Part shown: positions 56,147 through 64,000 of the stretch, piece by piece
Position numbering within the stretch: position 1 is the stretch's first letter
Layout: every line of letters starts with the position of its first letter
Notes under the pieces: generated by a model
Databases searched by the model: none
Seen by the model: the letters and a program-made list of their open reading frames with translations, nothing else
Told to the model about the DNA's origin: nothing
Program-made: the position numbers and the translations under genes
Origin: Alphaproteobacteria bacterium
Lineage (GTDB): Bacteria > Pseudomonadota > Alphaproteobacteria > Micavibrionales > Micavibrionaceae
Length of the DNA stretch: 64,000 bases
Direction: 5' to 3'
Assembly (NCBI GenBank): GCA_021775995.1
Contig: JAJFGS010000013.1
Location: forward strand, 496,001-560,000

Positions 56147-56878
56147 ATGCCCATTGATTGGCAAATCAAAATTCTCAGCAAAGTAAATAGCACACAAGAC
56201 ATTGTGATGTTGGCGGCGCAAGATGGTGATGCACAAGGCTATGTTGTTCAGGCCATGACAATGAATAGTGGGCGTGGACGTCATGGTAACGAATGGAATG
56301 CGCCGATGGGCAATATCTATATGTCTGTTTTATTACGCCCAGAATGCAACCTTGAGAGAGCAGGGGAGATCGCCTTTGTTGCGGCCGTCGCTTTATCCGA
56401 TGCCCTAGATCATTATTTAGACGACCAACATGTTAAAACCTTAAAATGGCCAAACGATATTTTAATCAATGGCTTAAAAATTTCTGGAATATTACTGGAA
56501 AGCAATATAACCGATGACAAACTGGATGGTTTGGTCGTTGGCATTGGCGTCAATGTGTTTAATGCCCCAGAATTGGCAACTTGCCTGAATGAAGTTGCAA
56601 AAGAACCTGTTTATGTGAACAAGGTGCGTGATACTATCCTAGAGGAATTAGATAAAGCTTATTCACTGTGGCAAGAAGAGGGGTTTGCACCAATACGTGC
56701 CAAATGGTTGGAAAATGCCCATGGCATAGGACAAGAAATTACAGCACGTTTGCCCAATGAATCCTTTAACGGTATATTCAGCGGGTTAAATGATGATGGC
56801 GGCTTGATCTTAGAACAAGATAATGGTGATCAAAAAATTATTCATGCCGCCGAGGTTCATTTTGGAGAGTCTGTATAA
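56147..56878 (+). CDS. birA: Biotin--[acetyl-CoA-carboxylase] ligase
   Basis: Attaches biotin to the carrier protein of acetyl-CoA carboxylase. The 243 residues hold the catalytic domain (SGRGRHGNEWNAPMGNIYMS, about 41-60, and LKWPNDILINGLKISGILLE, about 99-118) and a short C-terminal SH3-like domain. There is no N-terminal HTH, so it should not act as a repressor. Its last base overlaps the coaX ATG (TAATG). Confidence 0.95.
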   Translation: MPIDWQIKILSKVNSTQDIVMLAAQDGDAQGYVVQAMTMNSGRGRHGNEWNAPMGNIYMSVLLRPECNLERAGEIAFVAAVALSDALDHYLDDQHVKTLKWPNDILINGLKISGILLESNITDDKLDGLVVGIGVNVFNAPELATCLNEVAKEPVYVNKVRDTILEELDKAYSLWQEEGFAPIRAKWLENAHGIGQEITARLPNESFNGIFSGLNDDGGLILEQDNGDQKIIHAAEVHFGESV

Positions 56879-57615
56879 TGTTGCTTGCCATTGATGTTGG
56901 AAATACGAATATTTGCTTTGCTATTTATGATGGCGAAGAACAAAAGCAAAGATGGCGTGCTGAAACGAAAGCCGCCTTAAGCTCTGCTTTTAAAGATGAC
57001 TTATCTATTGAGGACATTATTATTTGTTCGGTTGTTCCAAGACTGAATGATGAAATCACCCAAATCTGTCTCGAGCGTTATAATATTACACCTACATTTA
57101 TTACTCATGAGAATATTGATATCAAAATTGATATCGATAAGCCTGAAGAATTGGGGACAGATAGAATGGTGGGTGCTTCTGCCGCCGTTGCCTATTATCA
57201 AGCCCCTGCCATTATAGTTGATTTTGGAACGTCAACAAATTTCGATGTTATAAATGCGAATGGTGCCCATTGTGGTGGCGTTTTGGCGACAGGAACAAGA
57301 TTATCTTTATCAGCCTTATCAAAAGCCGCCGCGCAACTTCCTGAAATTAAAATTGAAAAGCCTAAAAACGTTATAGGTAAAAACACCGTTGATGCCATGC
57401 AATCAGGTATTTATTGGGGGTATATCGGATTGGTTGAGGGAACAGTAAAACGTATTTCAGAGGAAATGGGCAAGGAAACAAAGAATAAGCCGTTTGTTAT
57501 CGCCACAGGGGGCTTAGCTCCGTTATTTGTTCAAGGAACAGATATCTTTGATATTACAGATCAAGACTTGATTATGAAGGGATTAGTCCATATGCATAAG
57601 GTCATTGAGAATTAA
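56878..57615 (+). CDS. coaX: Type III pantothenate kinase
   Basis: Phosphorylates pantothenate, the first step of coenzyme A synthesis. The 245-residue protein of the ASKHA fold shows the phosphate-1 motif LLAIDVGNTNICFAIYDGE, the GTDRMVGASAAVAYY loop (about 94-108) and the phosphate-2 motif IIVDFGTSTNFDVI (about 113-126), followed by GGVLATGTRLSLSAL. It is between birA and rnj in the usual order. Confidence 0.96.
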   Translation: MLLAIDVGNTNICFAIYDGEEQKQRWRAETKAALSSAFKDDLSIEDIIICSVVPRLNDEITQICLERYNITPTFITHENIDIKIDIDKPEELGTDRMVGASAAVAYYQAPAIIVDFGTSTNFDVINANGAHCGGVLATGTRLSLSALSKAAAQLPEIKIEKPKNVIGKNTVDAMQSGIYWGYIGLVEGTVKRISEEMGKETKNKPFVIATGGLAPLFVQGTDIFDITDQDLIMKGLVHMHKVIEN

Positions 57616-57626
57616 GAAAGTGCCTT

Positions 57627-59300
57627 ATGAGTCTTAAAGAGTTTAATCCTGATGAATTAGTTTTTATCCCGCTTGGTGGTTCAGAGCAGTTTGGGGCAAA
57701 CCTCAATGTTTATGGCAATCAAGGTCAATGGCTCGCGATTGATTGTGGGATTGGCTTTGCCGATGAATATTACCCAGGTGTCGATATTCTGTTACCAGAT
57801 CCTAGTTTTTTAGAAGATCGTTGGAAAGATATTGCAGGTTTAATTATTACCCATGCTCATGAAGACCATATTGGCGGTGTCGCGCATTTATGGCCACGAT
57901 TGAAATGTCCTATTTTCTGTACCGAGTTTACAGGGGAAATTCTTAAGAAAAAATTGGCTGAAAATCCTGAATGTAACGGCGCCCGTATTCGGATTATTAA
58001 GCAACATGATGTGGTTGAGATTGGTCCATTCAAAACAACTTTTATTCCCGTGACACATTCAACGCCTGAATCCTCTGCCATTTTAATAGAAACAGATTTG
58101 GGTAAAATACTTCACAGCGGAGATTGGAATTTAGACCCCAGACCTGTTTTAGGGAAGCCAACAGATGCTGAAACATTCAAGAAAATTGGTAAAGATGGTT
58201 TGCTGGCCTATGTCGGAGACTCAACCAATGCGGGCGTTGATGGTTATTCAGGCTCTGAAAGTGATGTTGAAAAAGGATTGGGAGAGGTTTTTGCAACCTG
58301 TGAGCAAAGAATCGTTGTCACTATGTTTGCCTCCAATATTGGGCGTGTGCGCTCCATTTGTAAAGCCGCCGAAGCAACTGACAGGCATGTGGCTATATTG
58401 GGAAGATCTCTTCACCGCATGATAGGCGCCGCTAAGGATTGTGGTTTCCTAGACGACATTCAAGACTTTATCCCTGAAGACGATATAAGTGTTATCCCAC
58501 GTGATAAATTGGTTGTCATTGCAACAGGATCTCAAGGTGAGCCTCGTGCTCAAATTGCGCGTATTGCGCGCGGCGATCAAAAGAATTTTAAATTATCAGA
58601 AGGCGACACGGTTGTATTTTCTGCCAGACCCATTCCGGGTAATGAAAAAGAAATTATCTTTGTACAAAACCGTCTAGCCGGATCAAAAGTTAGTGTTATT
58701 AATCCACGTGATACAAAACATTGTATTCATGTATCGGGGCACCCAAATCGTGACGAAATTAAACAAATGTATGATTGGGTTAAACCAGAAATTGTTATCC
58801 CTGTTCATGGCGAACGTACAATGATTGAAGATCAGGCTCAATTAGCGAGAGATTGCCAAATTCATCAAGCGATTGCGCCACAAAATGGTTCCATTATCAA
58901 AATTGCGCCTGGTAAGCCTGAGATTATTGACCATGTTGAAACAGGATTGTTAGCGGTTGAACCTGGGCGTATTATAAGTGCCGGTCACGTTGCTATATCA
59001 GATAGACGTAAATTACAGTTTAGTGGCACGGCGCATGCCAGTATTGTCATTGACGGCCATGGTAATTTGGTTGCCCGCCCACAATTATCAATGGTTGGAT
59101 TAATTGATGAAAACAACCAAGAAGAACAAGAATTTTCTGAAGACTTAATTGATGAAATTGAAGATATGATCGGTAGCTTAAAACGCGCCAAAATGACAAC
59201 CGATGATATGGCGGAAAAAATTCGTATATCTTTACGAAAAGACATTTTTGAAGTTTTAAGGATTAAAGCGAAAGTTTCTGTTCATTTGACGAGGGTTTAA
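57627..59300 (+). CDS. rnj: Ribonuclease J
   Basis: A metallo-beta-lactamase/beta-CASP ribonuclease with endo- and 5'-3' exonuclease activity in RNA processing and decay. In 557 residues, the zinc motif is THAHEDHIGG (about 75-84; HxHxDH), with further ligands in HSTPES and HSGDWNLDP, the beta-CASP region in the middle (NIGRVRSICKAAE), IHVSGHPNRDEIKQMYDWVK and PVHGERTMI near 385-396. The downstream GNAT gene begins directly at the next base. Confidence 0.96.
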   Translation: MSLKEFNPDELVFIPLGGSEQFGANLNVYGNQGQWLAIDCGIGFADEYYPGVDILLPDPSFLEDRWKDIAGLIITHAHEDHIGGVAHLWPRLKCPIFCTEFTGEILKKKLAENPECNGARIRIIKQHDVVEIGPFKTTFIPVTHSTPESSAILIETDLGKILHSGDWNLDPRPVLGKPTDAETFKKIGKDGLLAYVGDSTNAGVDGYSGSESDVEKGLGEVFATCEQRIVVTMFASNIGRVRSICKAAEATDRHVAILGRSLHRMIGAAKDCGFLDDIQDFIPEDDISVIPRDKLVVIATGSQGEPRAQIARIARGDQKNFKLSEGDTVVFSARPIPGNEKEIIFVQNRLAGSKVSVINPRDTKHCIHVSGHPNRDEIKQMYDWVKPEIVIPVHGERTMIEDQAQLARDCQIHQAIAPQNGSIIKIAPGKPEIIDHVETGLLAVEPGRIISAGHVAISDRRKLQFSGTAHASIVIDGHGNLVARPQLSMVGLIDENNQEEQEFSEDLIDEIEDMIGSLKRAKMTTDDMAEKIRISLRKDIFEVLRIKAKVSVHLTRV

Positions 59301-59750
59301 ATGTTTGAAATATCAAGATTTACAGAAAAAGATGCGGATCAATGGTTTGAGCTTTGGAAGGGGTATCAAGAAGACGAGAACCTGAGTGATGAAGAGGTAA
59401 GAGCAGAGGTCAATATAAATTGGCCGCGGGTTTTGCATGATGAAAATTGTCATACCCATGCTTTAGTATTAAGCGAAACAAAAGAATTTGTTGGGTTTAC
59501 AAATTTTGTTTCAACATGGTCACGGACAAAACCAAAAGATGAGTGTTATTTATGTGATTTATTTGTAATGCCAGAACACCAAGGCAAAGGCGGGGGCAGA
59601 GCGCTTATTAATTCTGTCGTTGATTTTTCTCGTGAAAATAATTTGAATAAAGTCACGTGGTTAACGCAAAGTCATAATAAAAAAGCTCAAAAACTTTATG
59701 ATAGTTTTTCTAAAGGTGAAGAATGGATAAGATATAAGGTGAAGATTTAA
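59301..59750 (+). CDS. GNAT-family N-acetyltransferase
   Basis: A 149-residue acetyltransferase of unknown substrate. The acetyl-CoA motif A is LCDLFVMPEHQGKGGGRALI (about 88-107, Q/RxxGxG/A as QGKGGG), followed by motif B AQKLYDSF. It starts directly after the rnj stop and its last base overlaps the DUF1467 ATG, so it is part of the same operon. The gene is not universally present at this position. Confidence 0.88.
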   Translation: MFEISRFTEKDADQWFELWKGYQEDENLSDEEVRAEVNINWPRVLHDENCHTHALVLSETKEFVGFTNFVSTWSRTKPKDECYLCDLFVMPEHQGKGGGRALINSVVDFSRENNLNKVTWLTQSHNKKAQKLYDSFSKGEEWIRYKVKI

Positions 59751-60016
59751 TGAGCATATTTACCTCAATTATCGTTTATCTGCTTGTTTTCTGGACCACT
59801 TTGTTCGCTGTCTTACCTTGGGGAAATCAAGCCAAAGACGTGCCTGAAGTCGGTATGGCGGGCAGTGCGCCAGCAAATCCACGTATTAAGCAGAAATTCC
59901 TTATCACTTTCATAATTTCGACTATAATCTGGCTTATTATACAAACTTTGATTTATCTTGAAGTTGTTGATTTTTATGAAATATCTCGCCAAATGGTAAA
60001 AGAGGATGAAATGTGA
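59750..60016 (+). CDS. DUF1467-family membrane protein
   Basis: An 88-residue inner-membrane protein with two helices (about 4-22 and 47-70) and the family loop LPWGNQ plus GSAPANPRIKQKF between them. DUF1467 proteins next to proS or rnj are a hallmark of alphaproteobacteria; their function is unknown. Both ends overlap neighbours (the ATG with the GNAT stop, the stop with the next gene's ATG). Confidence 0.92.
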   Translation: MSIFTSIIVYLLVFWTTLFAVLPWGNQAKDVPEVGMAGSAPANPRIKQKFLITFIISTIIWLIIQTLIYLEVVDFYEISRQMVKEDEM

Positions 60017-60837
60017 TGATTAGAGTAATATTAAACTTAGCGTCATACCCGCAATCTGCCGTAAGGCAGATATTAATAGCGGGTATCCACGATGTGCAAA
60101 GCTTTGCTTTGCTCTTCACTAGACCCCCGCTGTTTAAGCTTGCGATGCAAGCCGCGGGGGTGACAGCTTTGTATTTAAGCTTTGTTATTCCTGCTCAAGC
60201 ACAAACAAATGATAAATATGGAGTGTGTAAGTTACTACCGAAACACACACCTCAAAATAACGTCGTCTATCAACCTGGCGTTGATGTCTATGGTAATGCC
60301 GTTGTGCCTGCCGATTTAAATGCCGCACCAATGGGTGATGTCTTAAATGTTATCAGGGTTCCTTTAGATGTTAACCTCGCCCAAAATGTGATTGCCTTAA
60401 GTAGTCAAGGCTTACAATTAGAAGCGCCACTGGGCATGTTGGATGTCTATCAAGATGGGCGTATTCTTTATAATGGTCAGGACTGGACAGCCCCTGTTTT
60501 AACCCTATGTGGTGAATCGCATAAGATTGTAACAACTGAGACAATCGTTGAAACGGTTGTACCAGAAATCCCAGAAGCACCTGTTGCACCAGAAATAGAA
60601 ACTCTGCCTAACAATCTAGCGACGGACGGTAATATAGAACGTCCAGAAATATCAAAACCGACGGTTGCAGATGTTGAAATGCCTGCAGTCACAGCGCCCG
60701 AAGTTGAAAAATTAGAGGCATCAAAAGTATCGATGCCAGCAACGCCTATTCAACCCTTAATTGGCACGCCAAAGGGAGCAAGCACAACAACGTCTGATAT
60801 TATAAAAGGACAAGACCATAGGGATTATAATGAATAA
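60016..60837 (+). CDS. Exported protein with palindromic-element insertion in its signal peptide
   Basis: A 273-residue predicted periplasmic protein that I do not recognise. AGAGGA lies about 10 bases before ATG 60016, which overlaps the DUF1467 stop (TGATG). Codons 9-50 come from a palindromic element (60041-60166). Without it the N-terminus would read MIRVILNLA directly joined to [12 protein letters not shown], an ordinary Sec signal peptide cut after AQA. With it, the signal starts about 42 residues late; an internal ATG at 60145 could provide [20 protein letters not shown], which has no basic residue. The mature part has two cysteines (about 74 and 167) and a long Pro/Glu/Val-rich acidic tail. 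It overlaps proS by 8 bases. Confidence 0.8.
   Translation: MIRVILNLASYPQSAVRQILIAGIHDVQSFALLFTRPPLFKLAMQAAGVTALYLSFVIPAQAQTNDKYGVCKLLPKHTPQNNVVYQPGVDVYGNAVVPADLNAAPMGDVLNVIRVPLDVNLAQNVIALSSQGLQLEAPLGMLDVYQDGRILYNGQDWTAPVLTLCGESHKIVTTETIVETVVPEIPEAPVAPEIETLPNNLATDGNIERPEISKPTVADVEMPAVTAPEVEKLEASKVSMPATPIQPLIGTPKGASTTTSDIIKGQDHRDYNE
60041..60166. repeat. Dispersed palindromic element, family C, copy inside a coding sequence
   Basis: Ends GTCATACCCGC and GCGGGGGTGAC are inverted. Two hairpins are linked by GTGCAAAGCTTTGCTTTGC. It shares GTCAT-CCCG, CGGG-ATCCA, GCAAAGCTTT and the whole right hairpin with the intergenic copy at 6198. It is 126 bp, 42 codons, without a stop in the host frame, and AG flanks both sides (60039-60040 and 60165-60166), consistent with a two-base target duplication. 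Confidence 0.88.
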
Positions 60838-62164
60838 GCCAGTTAAAAATTCAGTCAGGCTATCAAACTATTTTATGCCGACTTATAAAGACAATCCCAA
60901 AGAGGCAGAGATTGTATCTCATCGCTATATGTTACGTGCAGGAATGATTCAACAAACATCTGCAGGAATATATGCGTGGTTACCAACGGGTTTACGCGTA
61001 TTAAACAAAATTGCCGATATTGTTAGAGCCGAGCAAAATGCCAGTGGCGCACATGAAGTTTTAATGCCAACCATCCAGAGTGCTGATTTATGGCGTCAAA
61101 GTGGGCGTTATGATGATTACGGCAAGGAAATGTTACGCATTACCGACCGTGGTGATCGTGACATGCTCTATGGCCCAACAAATGAAGAAATGATAACAGA
61201 TATCTTCAAATCCCATGTTGGTTCTTATAAACAATTGCCACGTAATTTATATCACATCCAATGGAAATTTCGTGATGAAGTACGTCCACGCTTTGGGATT
61301 ATGCGCGGTCGGGAATTTTTGATGAAAGATGCTTATTCCTTTGATTTAAACAAAGAAGACGCACAATACGCCTATCATAAGATGTTTCTTTCTTACTTTC
61401 GAATCTTTGCAAAGCTTGGTGTACAGGCGATTCCGATGAAAGCGGATACAGGCCCTATTGGTGGTGATATGAGCCATGAGTTCATTGTTCTTGCTGATAC
61501 CGGCGAAAGTGAAGTATTTGCCGATAAAAAATGGTTTAAAACGGATATGACCGCAAAAGGGTTGGAATATAACGACCGTGAAGGGTTGAGCAACTTCTAT
61601 AAAGAAATGTCCGGTATTTATGCCGCTACGGATGAAATTCATAAACCAGAAGATGCCGAAGGCGTTGATTTAAAAACAGCACGTGGCATTGAGGTCGGGC
61701 ATATTTTTTATTTTGGAACAAAATATTCCGAACCACTGGGCGCAACCGTTCAAGACAATGAAGGCAACCAAATTACACTTCATATGGGTTCCTACGGTAT
61801 TGGCGTATCACGCTTGGTAGGGGGCATTATTGAGGCCAGTCATGATGATAACGGTATTATTTGGCCAGAAAGTGTTTCACCATTTGATATTGGTTTGATT
61901 AACTTAAAAATAAGTGATGATAGCTGTAACGAAGTTTGCGAAAAAATATTTAATGAATTGGATGCTGCAGGCAAAGAAGTTCTTTACGATGATAGGGATG
62001 AAGGCGCAGGCAAAAAATTCAACGATATGGATTTAATAGGTCTGCCTTGGCAAGTAACTATTGGCCCAAAAGGTGTCAAAAACGGTATGGCTGAATTAAA
62101 AAATCGTAAAACAGGCGAAAAAAGCGAACTTCCAATCGATTCTGTTGTTGAAAAATTGAGTTAG
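60830..62164 (+). CDS. proS: Prolyl-tRNA synthetase (short, alphaproteobacterial type)
   Basis: A class II aminoacyl-tRNA synthetase. The 444 residues have motif 1 near [17 protein letters not shown] (about 75-91), motif 2 [21 protein letters not shown] (about 142-162, split) and motif 3 [16 protein letters not shown] (about 320-335), then the anticodon-binding domain (about 350-440). It lacks the inserted editing domain of the long E. coli-type enzyme, as is usual in alphaproteobacteria. lolC follows after 5 bases. Confidence 0.97.
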   Translation: MNKPVKNSVRLSNYFMPTYKDNPKEAEIVSHRYMLRAGMIQQTSAGIYAWLPTGLRVLNKIADIVRAEQNASGAHEVLMPTIQSADLWRQSGRYDDYGKEMLRITDRGDRDMLYGPTNEEMITDIFKSHVGSYKQLPRNLYHIQWKFRDEVRPRFGIMRGREFLMKDAYSFDLNKEDAQYAYHKMFLSYFRIFAKLGVQAIPMKADTGPIGGDMSHEFIVLADTGESEVFADKKWFKTDMTAKGLEYNDREGLSNFYKEMSGIYAATDEIHKPEDAEGVDLKTARGIEVGHIFYFGTKYSEPLGATVQDNEGNQITLHMGSYGIGVSRLVGGIIEASHDDNGIIWPESVSPFDIGLINLKISDDSCNEVCEKIFNELDAAGKEVLYDDRDEGAGKKFNDMDLIGLPWQVTIGPKGVKNGMAELKNRKTGEKSELPIDSVVEKLS

Positions 62165-62169
62165 TAAAT

Positions 62170-63411
62170 ATGTTCTCCCCAATTGAAAGAATGATGGCAT
62201 GGCGGTACTTACGGGCACGTAAAGCGGAAGGCTTTGTGTCCGTTATTGCTGGGTTTTCATTTTTGGGAATCATGCTGGGCGTTGCCACGTTGATTATTGT
62301 GATGTCGGTCATGAATGGTTTTCGTGAAGAGCTTGTGAACCGTATTCTTGGTTTAAACGGTCATCTTAATGTTTATTCACAAACAGGCCCATTACAAAAT
62401 TATATGTCACTGGTTGACGCCCTAGAAAAAGTAGAAGGTGTTCAATCTGTGCGTCCCATGATTGAAGGGCAGGTTCTTATATCTGTAAATGGAGCAGCAA
62501 ATGGGGCAATGGTACGCGCGATGGACCGTGAAGATTTTGCAACAAAGCCGTTAATTTCAAATTCTATTGTACAAGGTGAACTGACTAACTTTAAAGACCA
62601 GCAAGTGGCCATCGGTGTTGAACTTGCCAAGCGGTTAGGGCTTAAGATTGGTAATAGCATGACGTTGCTGGCACCAAAAGGTAAACCGTCACCCTTTGGA
62701 ACAATACCACGATCGCGTACCTATACAGTCGGATTAATATTTGATGTCGGGATGTTTGAATATAATAGCGGCTTTATCTTCATGGACTTAAAATCTGCAC
62801 AACAATTCTTTAAATTACCCAATGCTGTGAACTCTATCGAAGTCATGGCAAAAAGTGCTGAAGGCGCTGACGAGATTAAAGATGATCTTGTTACGGCTGT
62901 TGGTGGCGCAGCAGGAATTTATGATTGGCGTGAGTCTAACAGCTCCTTCCTGACGGCCTTAGCCGTTGAACGTAATGTGATGTTTTTAATCCTCACACTG
63001 ATTATCTTAGTGGCGGCGTTTAATATCATCTCATCCATGATTATGTTGGTTAAAGATAAGGGCAAAGATATCGCCATTTTACGCACCATGGGCGCAACAC
63101 AGTCCAATATGCTTAAAATTTTCACCTTAACAGGATCTATCATTGGCCTAAGCGGTACGGTTGTTGGCGCACTTATCGGGATTGCGTTTGCCACCAATAT
63201 CGAAAGGATCAGACAATTTTTAGAAGGCTTAACAGGCACTGAATTATTTGCTGGTGAAATTTATTTTCTTTCACAACTCCCTGCGGTGATAAATTGGCAA
63301 GATGTGATGATCGTGGTTGGTATGGCATTTACATTGTCTATTTTAGCAACCATCTATCCTGCTTGGCGCGCCTCACGCTTAGATCCTGTGGAGGCGTTAC
63401 GATATGAATAG
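62170..63411 (+). CDS. lolC: Lipoprotein-releasing ABC transporter permease LolC/E
   Basis: An inner-membrane permease of 413 residues that extracts lipoproteins for transfer to LolA. There is an N-terminal helix (about 22-46) after the family start MFSPIERMMAWRYLRARKAEGF, a large periplasmic domain (about 50-265) and a C-terminal FtsX domain with three helices (about 270-300, 318-343 and 375-400) ending in ASRLDPVEALRYE. Alphaproteobacteria often have one LolC/E-type permease, so the C/E assignment is by convention. It overlaps lolD by 8 bases. Confidence 0.94.
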   Translation: MFSPIERMMAWRYLRARKAEGFVSVIAGFSFLGIMLGVATLIIVMSVMNGFREELVNRILGLNGHLNVYSQTGPLQNYMSLVDALEKVEGVQSVRPMIEGQVLISVNGAANGAMVRAMDREDFATKPLISNSIVQGELTNFKDQQVAIGVELAKRLGLKIGNSMTLLAPKGKPSPFGTIPRSRTYTVGLIFDVGMFEYNSGFIFMDLKSAQQFFKLPNAVNSIEVMAKSAEGADEIKDDLVTAVGGAAGIYDWRESNSSFLTALAVERNVMFLILTLIILVAAFNIISSMIMLVKDKGKDIAILRTMGATQSNMLKIFTLTGSIIGLSGTVVGALIGIAFATNIERIRQFLEGLTGTELFAGEIYFLSQLPAVINWQDVMIVVGMAFTLSILATIYPAWRASRLDPVEALRYE

Positions 63412-64000
63412 TAGCGATACAATCCTTCATACTTATGATTTGAAACGTGTCTATGAACAAGGCGGGCAGAGCCTGTCGGTGCTGCACAATGTAAATATTG
63501 AAATTCAAGCGGGTGAAATTGTTGCACTTGTGGGACCTAGTGGGTCAGGGAAATCTACTTTTTTACAAACCGTTGGCTTGTTAGATAAACCAACAAGTGG
63601 GCAGATCACTATTGGTGGTGAAAATATTGACAATAAAGACGATAAAGCCCGCACCTTAATGCGTCGTCAATATATCGGCTTTGTTTATCAATTTCATTAT
63701 CTGCTACCAGAATTTAGCGCCTTAGAAAATGTTGTTATTCCGCAAATGATTGCTGGTGTAAAACGTAAAGACGCCGAAGAAAAAGCCAGAGAACTTTTGA
63801 CCTCTATGCGGATGGATCATCGTTTAGAACATCGCCCTGCCAGACTATCCGGTGGAGAACAACAACGTGTAGCGATGGCCAGAGCCTTGGCCAATGACCC
63901 TAAATTATTACTCGCTGATGAACCAACAGGTAACCTTGACCCTGAAACATCCGAAATAGTCTTTGAACATCTCATTAGCCTTGTTCGGGATAGCGGTGTT
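63404..64000 (+). CDS. lolD: Lipoprotein-releasing ABC transporter ATPase LolD (5' part, runs off window)
   Basis: The first 199 codons of the ATPase that powers LolC/E. All main motifs are present: GPSGSGKSTFLQTVGLLD (Walker A), YQFHYLLPEFSALENV (Q-loop region, the lineage-specific LolD/FtsE pattern), LSGGEQQRVAMARAL (signature) and LLLADEPTGNLDPET (Walker B). The ATG lies inside the 3' end of lolC, so the two are translationally coupled. The end of the gene is beyond position 64000. Confidence 0.95.
   Translation, partial: MNSSDTILHTYDLKRVYEQGGQSLSVLHNVNIEIQAGEIVALVGPSGSGKSTFLQTVGLLDKPTSGQITIGGENIDNKDDKARTLMRRQYIGFVYQFHYLLPEFSALENVVIPQMIAGVKRKDAEEKARELLTSMRMDHRLEHRPARLSGGEQQRVAMARALANDPKLLLADEPTGNLDPETSEIVFEHLISLVRDSGV

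Noticed and set aside
57857-58081. Minus-strand frames inside rnj, coaX and nuo genes
   Set aside because: All overlap well-supported conserved genes and show no protein-family features.
1-64000. CRISPR array, prophage, transposase or defence island
   Set aside because: No regularly spaced direct repeats, integrase, transposase, phage structural gene or known defence gene was found; the repeats seen are dispersed palindromes without an encoded enzyme.

Overview
The window is an AT-rich stretch of an alphaproteobacterial chromosome. The gene order is the evidence: miaB-phoH-ybeY-corC-lnt-XRE regulator-metK-trmB followed by rimP-nusA-infB-rbfA-truB-rpsO-pnp on the minus strand, and nuoA-N followed by birA-coaX-rnj-DUF1467-proS-lolC-lolD on the plus strand, are both typical of Alphaproteobacteria. 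The cell has an outer membrane (lnt, msbA, lolCD), aerobic respiration through a 14-subunit complex I, and de novo purine synthesis. I cannot place it more closely; the AT richness and the abundant palindromic repeats recall Rickettsiales-type genomes, but the biosynthetic and respiratory content is not that of a strongly reduced parasite.

Layout. 1-900: the 5' part of a glycerophosphodiester phosphodiesterase gene (minus) and a SET-domain protein. 1000-21900: the translation/RNA-processing block, mostly minus strand, interrupted by plus-strand genes (membrane protein, gpmA, ppa, two unknowns). 21900-34400: plus-strand genes for a 2-hydroxyacid dehydrogenase, an AGCS symporter, a 1165-residue membrane-anchored coiled-coil protein resembling TipN, a HAD phosphatase, MsbA, a CBS protein with an ArsB/NhaD-type transporter, and a DUF192 lipoprotein. 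34470-34546: tRNA-Pro(TGG). 34700-56134: the nuo locus, carrying unusual extra genes: a multi-pass membrane protein after nuoD, an AhpD-like protein after nuoF, an antisense purQ-purL pair between nuoF and nuoG, a MazG-like NTP pyrophosphatase after nuoG, an acidic protein before nuoI, and a 1-kb island between nuoI and nuoJ. 56147-64000: birA, coaX, rnj, GNAT, DUF1467, a secreted protein, proS, lolC and the start of lolD.

The most striking signal is a set of dispersed palindromic elements. Several families with GTCAT...ATGAC-type ends sit between genes, and two copies lie inside protein-coding genes without breaking the frame: a 99-bp element in trmB (33 extra codons) and a 126-bp element that splits the signal-peptide region of a secreted protein at 60016 (42 extra codons). 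Removing the second restores a normal signal peptide. The coding copy at 60041 is clearly related to the intergenic copy at 6198. This resembles the in-gene palindromic elements known from Rickettsia. A separate short GC-rich palindrome (core GCCCTC-atg-CCCGC-aa-GCGGG-aGG) punctuates gene borders, mainly in the pnp-rimP block and around tRNA-Pro.

Other points: phoH appears to lack a standard start codon and may begin at ATA; the AGCS gene has a terminator-like hairpin that buries its ribosome binding site; PurL is an intermediate-length (984 residue) form.
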